DNA from: Candidatus Amarolinea dominans
Lineage (GTDB): Bacteria; Chloroflexota; Anaerolineae; SSC4; Amarolineaceae
DNA length: 64,000 bases
Direction: 5' to 3'
Assembly: GCA_016719785.1 (NCBI GenBank)
Contig: JADJYJ010000003.1
Coordinates: 434,001-498,000 of the forward strand
Part shown: piece after piece, positions 36,037-44,748 of the stretch
Numbering within the stretch: the first letter of the stretch is position 1
Layout: each line of letters opens with the position of its first letter
Program-made: the position numbers and the translations under genes
Notes under the pieces: model-generated
Seen by the model: the letters and a program-made list of their open reading frames with translations, nothing else
Database searches by the model: none
Told to the model about the DNA's origin: nothing

Positions 36037-36981
36037 GTGTCTTTGACGAATTCGCGGCCCGCCAACGTTAAGAACCCCAATGCGGCTCCGGGGTCTGGAA
36101 CCTGGTCGCTTTCTGCTTACGAAACCCAGGCCCGCCTCTTTTTGATTCCCTTTTTTCTCGGCTCTCTGATCTTGATCGTCCTGCCGGCCCTGATTACCCT
36201 GGGCGTGGCTTTCACCAAGTACAACGCGATCCAACCGCCCACCTGGGTCGGTCTGAACAACTTCCGGGCGCTGCTGGCTTCGCCGCTGGCGCGGCTTTCG
36301 CTGCGTATCTCGCTGCAGTTCATCTTCCTGGCTGTGCCGCTGCGTCTGCTCGGCGCTCTGTTGCTGGCGCTCTTGCTGCAACAAAGCGGTCGCCTGTTCG
36401 GCGGACTGCGCGCAGCGGTCTTTCTGCCGACTATCCTCCCCGAAGGCGCATACGCGCTGATCTGGCTGTGGATCCTCAACCCGCTGTATGGCCCCTTGAA
36501 CGCCGTGCTGCACGCCGTGGGTCTGCCAACGCCTGATTGGCTGCTCAACCCGACGACCGCGCGTATGAGCCTGGCGCTGATGTCATTGTTCACCATCGGT
36601 GAGGGGATGGTGCTGCTGCTGGTTGGCCTCAAGACCATTCCCAGGGTGATCTACGAGGCGGCGCGTGTTGACGGCGCCAATGCCTGGCAGTCCTTTTGGC
36701 GCATTTCCCTGCCGCTGCTGACACCCTGGCTCCTGCTGCTGACGTTTCGCGATATCGTGGTCAGCCTGCAGAACACATTTACACCGTCGTTTGTCATGAC
36801 CTATGGCGGCCCCTATTACGCCACGACCTTCGTGCCCCTACTCGTGTTCGAACTGGCCTTTGATCTCTTTGATTTTGGCCTTGCCGCGGCGATGACGGTG
36901 ATTCTGTACCTGTTGACCAGCCTGTTGGTGGTGGGCATTGTGAACCTGGTTGGATTGAACAGACATGATGACATCGCCTGA
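36037..36981 (+). CDS. sugar ABC transporter permease (MalF/UgpA type)
   Basis: 314 residues from the GTG at 36037. About six membrane segments, with the permease EAA loop EAARVDGANAWQSFWRISLP. Similar to the first permease of carbohydrate uptake ABC systems. The Shine-Dalgarno GAGGAGAGG is provided by the upstream repeat hairpin. It overlaps the second permease by 17 nt. No ATPase gene is nearby, as is common when a shared MsmK/UgpC-type ATPase is used. Confidence 0.88.
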   Translation: MSLTNSRPANVKNPNAAPGSGTWSLSAYETQARLFLIPFFLGSLILIVLPALITLGVAFTKYNAIQPPTWVGLNNFRALLASPLARLSLRISLQFIFLAVPLRLLGALLLALLLQQSGRLFGGLRAAVFLPTILPEGAYALIWLWILNPLYGPLNAVLHAVGLPTPDWLLNPTTARMSLALMSLFTIGEGMVLLLVGLKTIPRVIYEAARVDGANAWQSFWRISLPLLTPWLLLLTFRDIVVSLQNTFTPSFVMTYGGPYYATTFVPLLVFELAFDLFDFGLAAAMTVILYLLTSLLVVGIVNLVGLNRHDDIA

Positions 36982-37890
36982 ACCGGGAGAGGGGCATTCC
37001 CCAACGCCCCCCGTGCGCGGCCGTGCATTCGATCGCGCCGGACCATCAGCGCGACCCAGGCGAGACCCTGCCCGGTTTGTCGTTTCGGGGCTGGTCGGGG
37101 TGGCCGTGGCGCTTCTGTTCGTTCTGCCGCTTTTCTGGATGGCGGTCGTGTCATTGCGGCCGCTGGGACTGCCGCCCCCGCGCACCGTCGAGTGGTGGCC
37201 GGCCGACCCGCAATGGGGCAACTACGTCGAGATTTTTCGCCAGGTGCCCTGGCTCGTTACCTGCTCAACTCGGTACTGGTCGTCGCGGTGTCCGTGCCAC
37301 TGACGCTGTTGACCGCGTCCCTGGGCGGATTTGGCCTGTCACAGGTGCGCGACCCCTGGCGCAATCGCCTGCTGATCGTCGCCGTCTTCCTGCTCATGGT
37401 GCCCCCATCCGCTGTCTGGCTGTTTCGCTACCAGATGCTGAGTTGGGCCGGTCTGCTGGTCACGGTGTGGTCGCTGATTCTGCCGGCCTTTGCCGGCGGC
37501 GGACCGCTGTTGGTGCTGCTCTTCTTCTGGACGTTTCGCCGCACGCCGGCCGAGATCTACGAGGCGGCGCGGCTCGAAGGCGCCGACGCCTGGACGACCT
37601 ACCGGGAACTTGCCATGCCCCTGGCCCGACCAACGGTGGCCGCAGTCGTCATGTTGGCCTTCGTTCAGTTCTGGAACGACTTTACCAATCCCGTACTCTA
37701 TCTGTACCGGCCGCAAACCTACACCCTGCCGATCGGCGTGCAGATCCTCAAGCAGCTCGATGCAACGAACTGGCCGCTCCTGATGGCCGGCGCCACGTTC
37801 ATGACCATCCCGATCATCCTGCTGTTCGTTGCCTTGCAACCGCTCTTTCTGAGCGACAACTCAATCGCCGCGCTCCTGGAAAAAGGCTGA
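36965..37890 (+). CDS. sugar ABC transporter permease (MalG/UgpE type), frameshifted
   Basis: The reading from ATG 36965 goes to NYVEIFRQVP, then the frame shifts and resumes as LARYLLNSVLVVAVSVP. One C missing from a CCC run at 37247-37249 explains it: with it restored the gene has 309 codons, a normal size. The EAA loop EAARLEGADAWTTYRELAMP and FVQFWNDFTNP are intact. An assembly error is likelier than a pseudogene. Its stop TGA overlaps the ATG of the binding-protein gene. Confidence 0.82.
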
Positions 37891-39155
37891 TGCGCAAGCT
37901 GTCTCTACTGTTGTTCGTTCTGTTGCTGATTTTGCCAACTCTGTCCGGCTGTGCGGCCGCGCCAACGCCACACTCGATTTCGTTCATGGTCTCCGGCAGC
38001 AAGGCGGAGTACGAGGCTTACCAAACGCTCGTAGACTCTTTCCAGTCCGCCAACCCGGATTACACCGTGGAATTGCGCTACATGCCGGATGATGCCGACT
38101 ATCTGCGGCGGCTGGCCGCGGATTTCGCCGCGGGCGCACCCGCGGACGTGATGTTGCTCAACAATCGCCGCATCGCGGCGTTCGCCGATAGAGCCGCGCT
38201 GGAGGCCGTGGGGCCGCGCCTGGCCAGGAGCCAGGTGCTGAAAGCGGGCGATTTCTATCCGCCGGCGCTCGGTGCGTTCCGCTACCAGGGTGAGCTGTGG
38301 TGCGTTCCGCAAAACGTCTCCAGCCTGGTGATCTACTACAACAAGGCGCTGTTCGACGCGGCCGGCGTGCCCTATCCAACCAACGATTGGACCTGGGCTG
38401 ACTTCGTGGCGGCCGCCCGGGCGCTGACCGTGGACAAGAACGGCGACAGCGTCACCGACCAGTACGGCGTTGGCATTGATCCTATCCTCTATCGCCTGGC
38501 GCCTTTCATCTGGCAGGCCGGCGGCGAGTTGGTTGACGATCCCGCCAACCCGACGCGCCTTAGCCTGGACAGCCCGGCCGCGCGCTTGGCGTTCCAGTGG
38601 TTCGTGGATCTGCAGGTCAGGGAGAAGGTGGTTCCGGACGCGGCCGCCGAGGCCGCGCAGGAGAGCGAGAGCCGTTTCCTCAGCGGCGCGTTGGGCATGT
38701 ATTTCAACAGCCGGCGCGCGGTGCCCACCATGCGCACCATCAAAAATTTCGATTGGGACGTGGCGCCGCTACCCCGAGGGTCGCAATCGGCCAGCATCCT
38801 GCACAGCGACGGCTATTGCATGGCCGGCAAGAGCAAAGACAAGGAGGCCGCCTGGAAATTCATCGAATACGCTAACTCCGTCACAGGTCAGGAAATTGTA
38901 GCCCGCAGCGGTCGCACGGTGCCTTCACTGCGCATGGTCGCCGAATCGGCCAGTTTCCTTGATCCTACCCAAAAACCGGCTCACAGCCAGGTCTGGCTTG
39001 ATGCCGTGCCAACCCTACGTACCGTTCCGGTCATGTCCAATTGGCCCGCGATCGAAGACACGGTCAGCAAAGAGATCGAACGCGCCTTCTATGGACAAGC
39101 ATCGGTGGCGGAGGCCGCCGCGGCGGCTTCCGAGTTAACTCAACCCCTGTTCTAA
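37890..39155 (+). CDS. sugar ABC transporter substrate-binding lipoprotein
   Basis: 421 residues from an ATG that overlaps the permease stop (ATGA). Signal peptide with lipobox LSGC (Cys21), so it is lipid-anchored on the outer face. Family 1 extracellular solute-binding features: LVDSFQSANPDYTVELRY, PADVMLLNN, LVIYYNKALFDAAGVPYPT and NDWTWADFVAAARAL. Likely binds an oligosaccharide or glycerol-phosphate-type ligand. Longer upstream reading is the wrong frame of the permease. Confidence 0.92.
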   Translation: MRKLSLLLFVLLLILPTLSGCAAAPTPHSISFMVSGSKAEYEAYQTLVDSFQSANPDYTVELRYMPDDADYLRRLAADFAAGAPADVMLLNNRRIAAFADRAALEAVGPRLARSQVLKAGDFYPPALGAFRYQGELWCVPQNVSSLVIYYNKALFDAAGVPYPTNDWTWADFVAAARALTVDKNGDSVTDQYGVGIDPILYRLAPFIWQAGGELVDDPANPTRLSLDSPAARLAFQWFVDLQVREKVVPDAAAEAAQESESRFLSGALGMYFNSRRAVPTMRTIKNFDWDVAPLPRGSQSASILHSDGYCMAGKSKDKEAAWKFIEYANSVTGQEIVARSGRTVPSLRMVAESASFLDPTQKPAHSQVWLDAVPTLRTVPVMSNWPAIEDTVSKEIERAFYGQASVAEAAAAASELTQPLF

Positions 39156-39210
39156 AAGGCGGCCCCATGAGGCAGCCAAAAATCAATGCCGTGAGTAGGA
39201 GGAATGACGC

Positions 39211-42200
39211 ATGAAGTACGCACGTAAGTTTTTCGGCGCCATCACAATTTTGATGGTGTTCGGCCTGGCCTTTGTGCTGCCCGCTGACATGACGAGCACC
39301 AAGACCCTGGCCGGACAGCGCAGCGCGGTCAATCTGACCGGCGCTGCCCAACAGGAGACGCCGGTCGGCGAGTTCACCGCCAGCGATCCCGTCACGCCAG
39401 TCCTGACGTCGGCCGGCCGCGATGCACCGCCGCCCGTCCATGAACCCACCTTGGATCGCGAGATCAACCCGCGCATGAATTTCAATGCCAATCTCGATCC
39501 CACCTTCGATGTCAAGGGCGGCCCGGACCCGCTGCTGCCCCTGCAAGCCGCGGCTCCCCCGGCCCAGCCTGACGCCTTTGGCACCCCGATCTTTAACTTC
39601 AACGGCCAGGGCTACACCTTCGTCAACCCGCCGGACACCGTGGGCGATGTCGGCGCCAACCACTACATCCAAATGATCAATGCCACCGATGTGGCCGTCT
39701 ACAACAAAGCGACCGGCGCCTTGATCCAGGCCTTTGCTCTCACATCCCTGGGCGGCTGCGCCACCGGCAACGGCGATCCGGTTGTTCTGTATGACCAACT
39801 GGCCAACCGTTGGTTCTTGAGCGAATTCGGTTCTGGCAACGCGTTGTGCGTCCTCATCTCGCAGACGGCTGATCCGTTGGGCGCGTACTACTCGTATTCG
39901 TTCAGCATGCCCAGCTTCCCGGACTACCCCAAGTACGGCGTGTGGCCCGATGCCTACTACGGAACCGCCAATGAAAGCAGCCCGTCGGCCTTCGCGCTGG
40001 ACCGCGCCAAGATGCTGGCCGGCCTGCCAGCCACGTTCCAGCGCTTCACCGCGGCCAATCTATCCGGTTTCAGCTTCCAGGCCCTGACCCCGGCCGACCT
40101 GGACGGCATGACCACACCGCCAGCGGGCGCGCCGGACTACATCATGCGCCACCGCGACACCGAAGTGCATGGCCCCAGCGGCTTCCCCAGCAGCGACATC
40201 CTGGAGATCTACGCCTTCCACGTGGACTGGACCACGCCCGCCAGCTCAACCTTCACCAAGCTGCCCGACATCGTGACGGCCGAGTTCGATTCGGACCTGT
40301 GTGGCCTGACCTCGTTCTACTGCATGGGCATGCCGGGCGTGGCGCAGGGCAGTTCCTCCTCATTGGACCCGATCCGTGAAGTCATCATGAACCGCCTGGC
40401 CTATCGCAACTTCGGCGACCATGAGACGTTGGTGGGCAACTTCGTCACCGACATCAATGGCAACAATTTTGGCGGCGTGCGCTGGTTCGAGATGCGCAAG
40501 GTCGGCGCGGGTGCGTGGAGTCTCTATCAGGAAGGCACCTATGCGCCCACCACCACGGACAACCGTTGGATGGGCGGCATCGCCATGGACGGCGCGGGCA
40601 ACATCGCCGTGGGCTACAACGTCTCCAGCCAGACGGTCTATCCGTCGCTGCGCTACGCCGGCCGCCTGGCCTCGGACCCGCTGGGCACGCTGCCGCAGGG
40701 CGAGTACACCCTGGTCAACGGCACGAGCATCAACGGCAGCAACCGCTACGGCGACTACGCGGCCATGAGCGTTGATCCGGTGGACGACTGCACCTTCTGG
40801 TTCACGGGGCAATGGAACGCCGCCACCCAGTGGAGCACCCGCATCGGCGCGTTCAAGTTCGATGCCTGCGGCACGCCCGACTTCACCCTGGCCGTGACGC
40901 CCGCCAGCCAGCAGATCTGCGTGGGCGCCAATGCCGCGTACAACGTGAACATTGGCAGCGTCAGCGGCTACAACAGCCCGGTGACCCTGAGCGCATCAGG
41001 CAACCCCGGCGCGGCCGGCTTTAGCACCAACCCGGTCACCCCGCCCGGCGCCAGCACCATGACCATCAGCGGCGCGGCGGCGGGCAGCTATAACTTCAAC
41101 GTCGTTGGCACAGCGGCCGGCCCGAACGTCCACCAGACCGCCGTTGACCTGACCGTGCAAGCGGCCGCGCCAGGCGTGCCGGTCCTGACCGCGCCGGCTA
41201 ACGGCGCACTCAACGTGCCCGCGGCGCCGACGTTTACCTGGAACGCGGCCAGCGGCGCCGGCACCTATGACATCCAGGTCGCGACCGACGCCGGCTTCGT
41301 CACTGTTGTCGCTTCGGCCACGGGCCTGACCGGCACAACCTGGAATGGCGCCTCGCTCAACACCAGCACCACCTACTACTGGCGGGTGAAGGCGAACAAC
41401 GCCTGCGGCGCCGGCGCCTACTCTGCCGTCTTCAGCTTCACCACCCAGGCTGCGCCTGGCGACTGTGGCCCCGGCACGACGGCCAACATTCTGTACACCA
41501 ACGACTTCGAGGCGGGCGCCGGCGGTTGGACGCACAGCGGCACCGGCGACACCTGGGCGCTCTCCACCGCGCGGCCGCACAGCGGCACAACCTCCTGGAA
41601 GGCGAACGATCCGGCGACCGTCAGCGATCAGCGCCTGGTCTCGCCGGCCGTGGCCCTGCCCAGCGGCCAAAACCCGGTCACGCTCAAGTTCTGGAACTAT
41701 CAGCACATCGAGTCAAGCGGCGCCACGGCCTGCTACGATGGCGGCATCCTGGAAGTGTCCACCGACGGCGGCGCGACCTGGACCCAGGTGCCGAACGCCT
41801 CACTGCTGACCGACCCCTACAACGGGGCGGTCTCCGGCAGCTTTGGCAACCCGTTGGCCGGTCTGCAGGCCTGGTGCAGCAACCCCGCACAGCCCTACCT
41901 GAACTCGATTGTGGATGTCACCAGCTATGCGGGCCAGACCGCGAGCTTCCGCATGCGCCTGGGCACCGACAGCTCGGTGAGCTACGAGGGCTGGTATGTT
42001 GACGACGTAACGGTGCAGTCATGCCAGCCCGCCGGCCCCACGCCCACGCCAACAGCAACGAGTGTGGCGCCGACCGCGACACCCACGGCCACATCCGTGC
42101 CGCCCACGGCCACTCCCACGGCCACAATCGTGCCGCCCACCGCCACTCCAACGGCCACACCGACGACTCCGCCGACCGGTGTGGAGTTGAGCAGCCTGGA

Positions 42201-42303
42201 CAGCGGCACGCCGGGAACGAGCAATCTATGGTTGCCGCTGGCCCTGGCCCTCGTGCTGCTGACCGTGGTAGGTATGGCCTTGCGCCGGCGTATCGCGTGC
42301 TGA
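39211..42303 (+). CDS. large secreted multidomain protein, C-terminal twin of the 32907 product
   Basis: 1030 residues; AGGAGG lies upstream of the ATG. A signal peptide (FFGAITILMVFGLAFVLPA) leads to a novel N-terminal region of about 500 residues with a probable propeller fold (VGDVGANHYIQMINATDVAV, YDQLANRWFLSEFGSGNALC, FPDYPKYGVWPDAYYGTANE). These motifs recall secreted proteins found beside peptidase-like genes. Ig-like, FN3-like and jelly-roll domains then match the 32907 protein, with a TP-rich linker and C-terminal helix plus LRRRIAC. Function unknown, surface-anchored. It encloses the sugar transporter together with its twin. Confidence 0.85.
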   Translation: MKYARKFFGAITILMVFGLAFVLPADMTSTKTLAGQRSAVNLTGAAQQETPVGEFTASDPVTPVLTSAGRDAPPPVHEPTLDREINPRMNFNANLDPTFDVKGGPDPLLPLQAAAPPAQPDAFGTPIFNFNGQGYTFVNPPDTVGDVGANHYIQMINATDVAVYNKATGALIQAFALTSLGGCATGNGDPVVLYDQLANRWFLSEFGSGNALCVLISQTADPLGAYYSYSFSMPSFPDYPKYGVWPDAYYGTANESSPSAFALDRAKMLAGLPATFQRFTAANLSGFSFQALTPADLDGMTTPPAGAPDYIMRHRDTEVHGPSGFPSSDILEIYAFHVDWTTPASSTFTKLPDIVTAEFDSDLCGLTSFYCMGMPGVAQGSSSSLDPIREVIMNRLAYRNFGDHETLVGNFVTDINGNNFGGVRWFEMRKVGAGAWSLYQEGTYAPTTTDNRWMGGIAMDGAGNIAVGYNVSSQTVYPSLRYAGRLASDPLGTLPQGEYTLVNGTSINGSNRYGDYAAMSVDPVDDCTFWFTGQWNAATQWSTRIGAFKFDACGTPDFTLAVTPASQQICVGANAAYNVNIGSVSGYNSPVTLSASGNPGAAGFSTNPVTPPGASTMTISGAAAGSYNFNVVGTAAGPNVHQTAVDLTVQAAAPGVPVLTAPANGALNVPAAPTFTWNAASGAGTYDIQVATDAGFVTVVASATGLTGTTWNGASLNTSTTYYWRVKANNACGAGAYSAVFSFTTQAAPGDCGPGTTANILYTNDFEAGAGGWTHSGTGDTWALSTARPHSGTTSWKANDPATVSDQRLVSPAVALPSGQNPVTLKFWNYQHIESSGATACYDGGILEVSTDGGATWTQVPNASLLTDPYNGAVSGSFGNPLAGLQAWCSNPAQPYLNSIVDVTSYAGQTASFRMRLGTDSSVSYEGWYVDDVTVQSCQPAGPTPTPTATSVAPTATPTATSVPPTATPTATIVPPTATPTATPTTPPTGVELSSLDSGTPGTSNLWLPLALALVLLTVVGMALRRRIAC

Positions 42304-42385
42304 ATCAGGCCATCGTTCGACCGTTGGTCGGGCGCAGCCAGGGCAAAGGCTCAGCAGACTGAAAGCGAAACGTAAGATGTAGAAC

Positions 42386-42419
42386 AAGGCGCCGGTTGAA
42401 TAAACAACCGGCGCCTTTT
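42386..42419 (+). terminator. intrinsic terminator
   Basis: AAGGCGCCGGTTG and CAACCGGCGCCTT form a perfect 13-bp stem with a 6-nt loop, followed by TTTTC. It ends the 39211 transcript. The rest of the 42304-42723 gap holds only the promoter at 42620. Confidence 0.9.
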
Positions 42420-42619
42420 CGCATACAAGATTGAGTCTCAATGCCCAGGGTGCAGGGACTCGACGCCTGCAACCACCCATCGGTAAGCCCGCGTGGTCCC
42501 CCTAATCACCGATTGCACCACATGGAAGGCGTAGAGAGCAAATTGTGCCACTCGCCTGCGCCCGCTACCAACTATTGACGGCCCCGCCCACTGTCATCGC
42601 GATACCTGGCAGGGCTGTA

Positions 42620-42648
42620 TTGCGACGGACGCGGACTCGTGGTAGAAT
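42620..42648 (+). promoter_or_regulatory. promoter shared in sequence with 51113-51141
   Basis: TTGCGA, a 17-bp spacer and TAGAAT. The spacer and flanks (GGACGCGGACTCGTGG) match those at 51113 except for a few transitions, which is more than promoter consensus requires. The leader to the ATG at 42724 is about 70 nt. Confidence 0.7.
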
Positions 42649-42723
42649 GAGAACAGTGTCAGTTGATTTGCGCCTGGATACGCGTGCCCATGTGGTGTCG
42701 GGAGTAGCAGGAGGCCCCCGGCC

Positions 42724-44301
42724 ATGAGTAAATCAACCAGTTCCAGTTCCAAACCGATCCTCACCGTTGCCGAAAAGCAGGCCCTACGCGATTGGCTGGT
42801 CCTGCATGAGTTTCGCGCGAACCCGTTCGATGTCCGTGTGGCCGAACAGGAAGCGAAGCGCGAACCGTACCTCCACACCTATTTTATTTCCACGCCCTAT
42901 TATGATGAGATTCGCGAAGCCCAGACCCTGATTGTTTACGCGTCACGTGGCTGCGGCAAAAGTGCGCATCGCATCATGGTCGCGCGCGATTGCCGGCCCT
43001 ACAACCCGTCGTCCACCACGCTGGGGGTTGAATATACGTCGTTCGGCAACCTGGCAGAGTGGGTCAAGAACGGACGCCCCCTCACTGCGGGGGACCACAT
43101 CCGGCTAATCTTGGATCGCGCCACACTCACACTGGTTGAGACTCTGGCCAATGATGTCAACCTGGCCAAATGTCTCTCGGGGAAGGGACTGCAGCGCTTA
43201 CGTTGGTTCTGGGACACCTTCTGTCCGGTGGCGCAGGATCAAGTCTGGTTCACCGATCAGCTCCGTGCTGCAACCGGCGCCATACCTGTGTACGATTGGC
43301 GAGCGTTCGATCAGGCCTACGCCGGTCGCCAATTAACTGTTCTGTTCGAAAGTCAAGCGCAGCAATGGAAACCAGCCGGGCGCTTCTGGCTGGCCCTGGC
43401 CGATGCACCACCGGCAGCGATTGATGAAAACTCTCGTTCACCGCTCTTCCTCTGGCAATCGTTCATGCGCCTGGTGCGTCAAGCCGGCTTGACCGATGTC
43501 TGCATTCTGATTGATGAGGTTGATGAACGCCCCCCACTGACCGACAACCCGGATTTCATGGCCGATTTTCTTGCCCCCTTGCTGGCGGACCTGGACATTA
43601 TGGAAGCCGACGACACGGCGTTCAAGCTCTTTTTACCGGCTGATCTACAAACCGAATTGCATCGCCGGCCCGGTGTGCGCATAGATCGCTTGCCCACACG
43701 GAGTATCGTATGGAACGATGAGTCGTTGGCTGAATTGCTGCGCCAACGGCTGGTGGTGTTCAGCGATACCAGGGTCTCTGATTTCGAGGAATTATGCGAA
43801 CCTGATTGCGGCGCGCTTTTGCACACTAATCTGATCAAGACCGCGAGCGAGGTGCCACGCAATCTGATCGAACTGTGCGACAGCTTGATCGTCACCCATG
43901 CGCGCCGCCAGGCAGCACAGCCCACCGAGCCAGTTCGTCCCTTGCTGACGTGGCAGGAATGGGAGACGATTCGGAACGATTGGAAAGCAGGCATGCAGTC
44001 ATCGGTCATCACCGGGGTTCCACTCCTGCGCTTCGATAAAGCGACTGGCCGGATTCGTGTCGGGGCGCGCGAGTCCGTGTTAACGGGCCGGTTGCTAGAG
44101 CTTTTCTCCGTTCTCTATGATAATGCAGGAGAGGTCGTTGAAAACGAGGATTTGATTGACATATTTGATGGCGACTCGGCTCTGCGCCGTGTACTGAGCC
44201 GCCTGCGCGATCTCATCGAACCCAAGGGGGCCGATGAGCCGATCTATTTGGCTACCGTGCGTGGTCGCGGTGTGCAGCTGAATCATGTGGCTAAACGCTA
44301 G
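42724..44301 (+). CDS. P-loop ATPase with C-terminal OmpR-type winged helix
   Basis: 525 residues. The N-terminal part has FRANPFDVRVAEQE, then Walker A ASRGCGKS at 73-80 and Walker B DVCILIDEVDE at 258-268, as in Sll1717/FunZ-type P-loop ATPases. Residues about 430-525 are a Trans_reg_C-like winged helix (LTGRLLELFSVLYDNAGEVV, ALRRVLSRLRDLIEP, TVRGRGVQLN). An ATPase fused to a DNA-binding domain suggests an NTP-controlled regulator, perhaps of the next genes. It has its own promoter, and a stem-loop leader separates it from the STAND operon. No signal peptide or membrane segment. Confidence 0.8.
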   Translation: MSKSTSSSSKPILTVAEKQALRDWLVLHEFRANPFDVRVAEQEAKREPYLHTYFISTPYYDEIREAQTLIVYASRGCGKSAHRIMVARDCRPYNPSSTTLGVEYTSFGNLAEWVKNGRPLTAGDHIRLILDRATLTLVETLANDVNLAKCLSGKGLQRLRWFWDTFCPVAQDQVWFTDQLRAATGAIPVYDWRAFDQAYAGRQLTVLFESQAQQWKPAGRFWLALADAPPAAIDENSRSPLFLWQSFMRLVRQAGLTDVCILIDEVDERPPLTDNPDFMADFLAPLLADLDIMEADDTAFKLFLPADLQTELHRRPGVRIDRLPTRSIVWNDESLAELLRQRLVVFSDTRVSDFEELCEPDCGALLHTNLIKTASEVPRNLIELCDSLIVTHARRQAAQPTEPVRPLLTWQEWETIRNDWKAGMQSSVITGVPLLRFDKATGRIRVGARESVLTGRLLELFSVLYDNAGEVVENEDLIDIFDGDSALRRVLSRLRDLIEPKGADEPIYLATVRGRGVQLNHVAKR

Positions 44302-44442
44302 CGCGCCAGGCTGCGCACAGAGCTTAGCAATCAACAGATCCCTGTTTGTATTCCGGCAGAACATGCCCAAAAAGAACAGGACGCTCTTTTGACCAGCCCT
44401 AAGTTGTCAAGTCGTTGTCAAGTAAGTGTTTAGTTGACCGGT

Positions 44443-44674
44443 TAGAATAGTCGCAACGAGAACTATCGTCTGACTGAACACGATTTCCGCGCCGCTTGTG
44501 CGCAAATCTAAGAAAGATCGGCAGTGCATGATGCATACCCTACGCGTCTCCGGTCAGTGGACCGCAGCTATTTTTCACATTGCATGGAAGGTAATCGCCT
44601 TTCAGCAAACCAAACGCCCTGGCGATCTGGGTTAGTAGAGCCAATACCCAATTTTGGGGTATTGGCTTTTTTGT
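44443..44674 (+). ncRNA. candidate leader or small RNA ending in an intrinsic terminator
   Basis: The 447-bp gap before the STAND genes starts with two GTTGTCAAGT repeats (44403, 44414) and a TAGAAT box (44443-44448) with no good -35. About 190 nt later a strong terminator occurs, still 75 bp upstream of the next gene. This could be a free small RNA or an attenuator leader. No known RNA family was recognised. Confidence 0.35.
44639..44674 (+). terminator. intrinsic terminator upstream of the STAND operon
   Basis: AGCCAATACCC and GGGTATTGGCT form a perfect 11-bp stem with a 7-nt loop, followed by TTTTTTG. It lies in front of, not behind, the STAND operon, as an attenuator would. It may also end a small RNA or the 42724 transcript. 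Confidence 0.85.
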
Positions 44675-44705
44675 TTTTGTTCTCATGTCAACGTGGAGGT
44701 TCACC

Positions 44706-44726
44706 ATGAACTTGTGGCACGCTTGA
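44706..44726 (+). CDS. possible 6-codon leader peptide
   Basis: ATG at 44706 reads MNLWHA and stops at 44726, with GTGGAGG 6 nt upstream. It lies between the terminator and the STAND start (44749). Six codons are easily found by chance, so this is only a candidate uORF. Confidence 0.25.
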   Translation: MNLWHA

Positions 44727-44748
44727 CGGCTTTGCAAAGGAGGAGATT

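Noticed and set aside
37023..37889. Long N-terminal extension of the sugar-binding protein
   Set aside because: It is the wrong frame of the second permease; the lipoprotein signal peptide starts at 37890.
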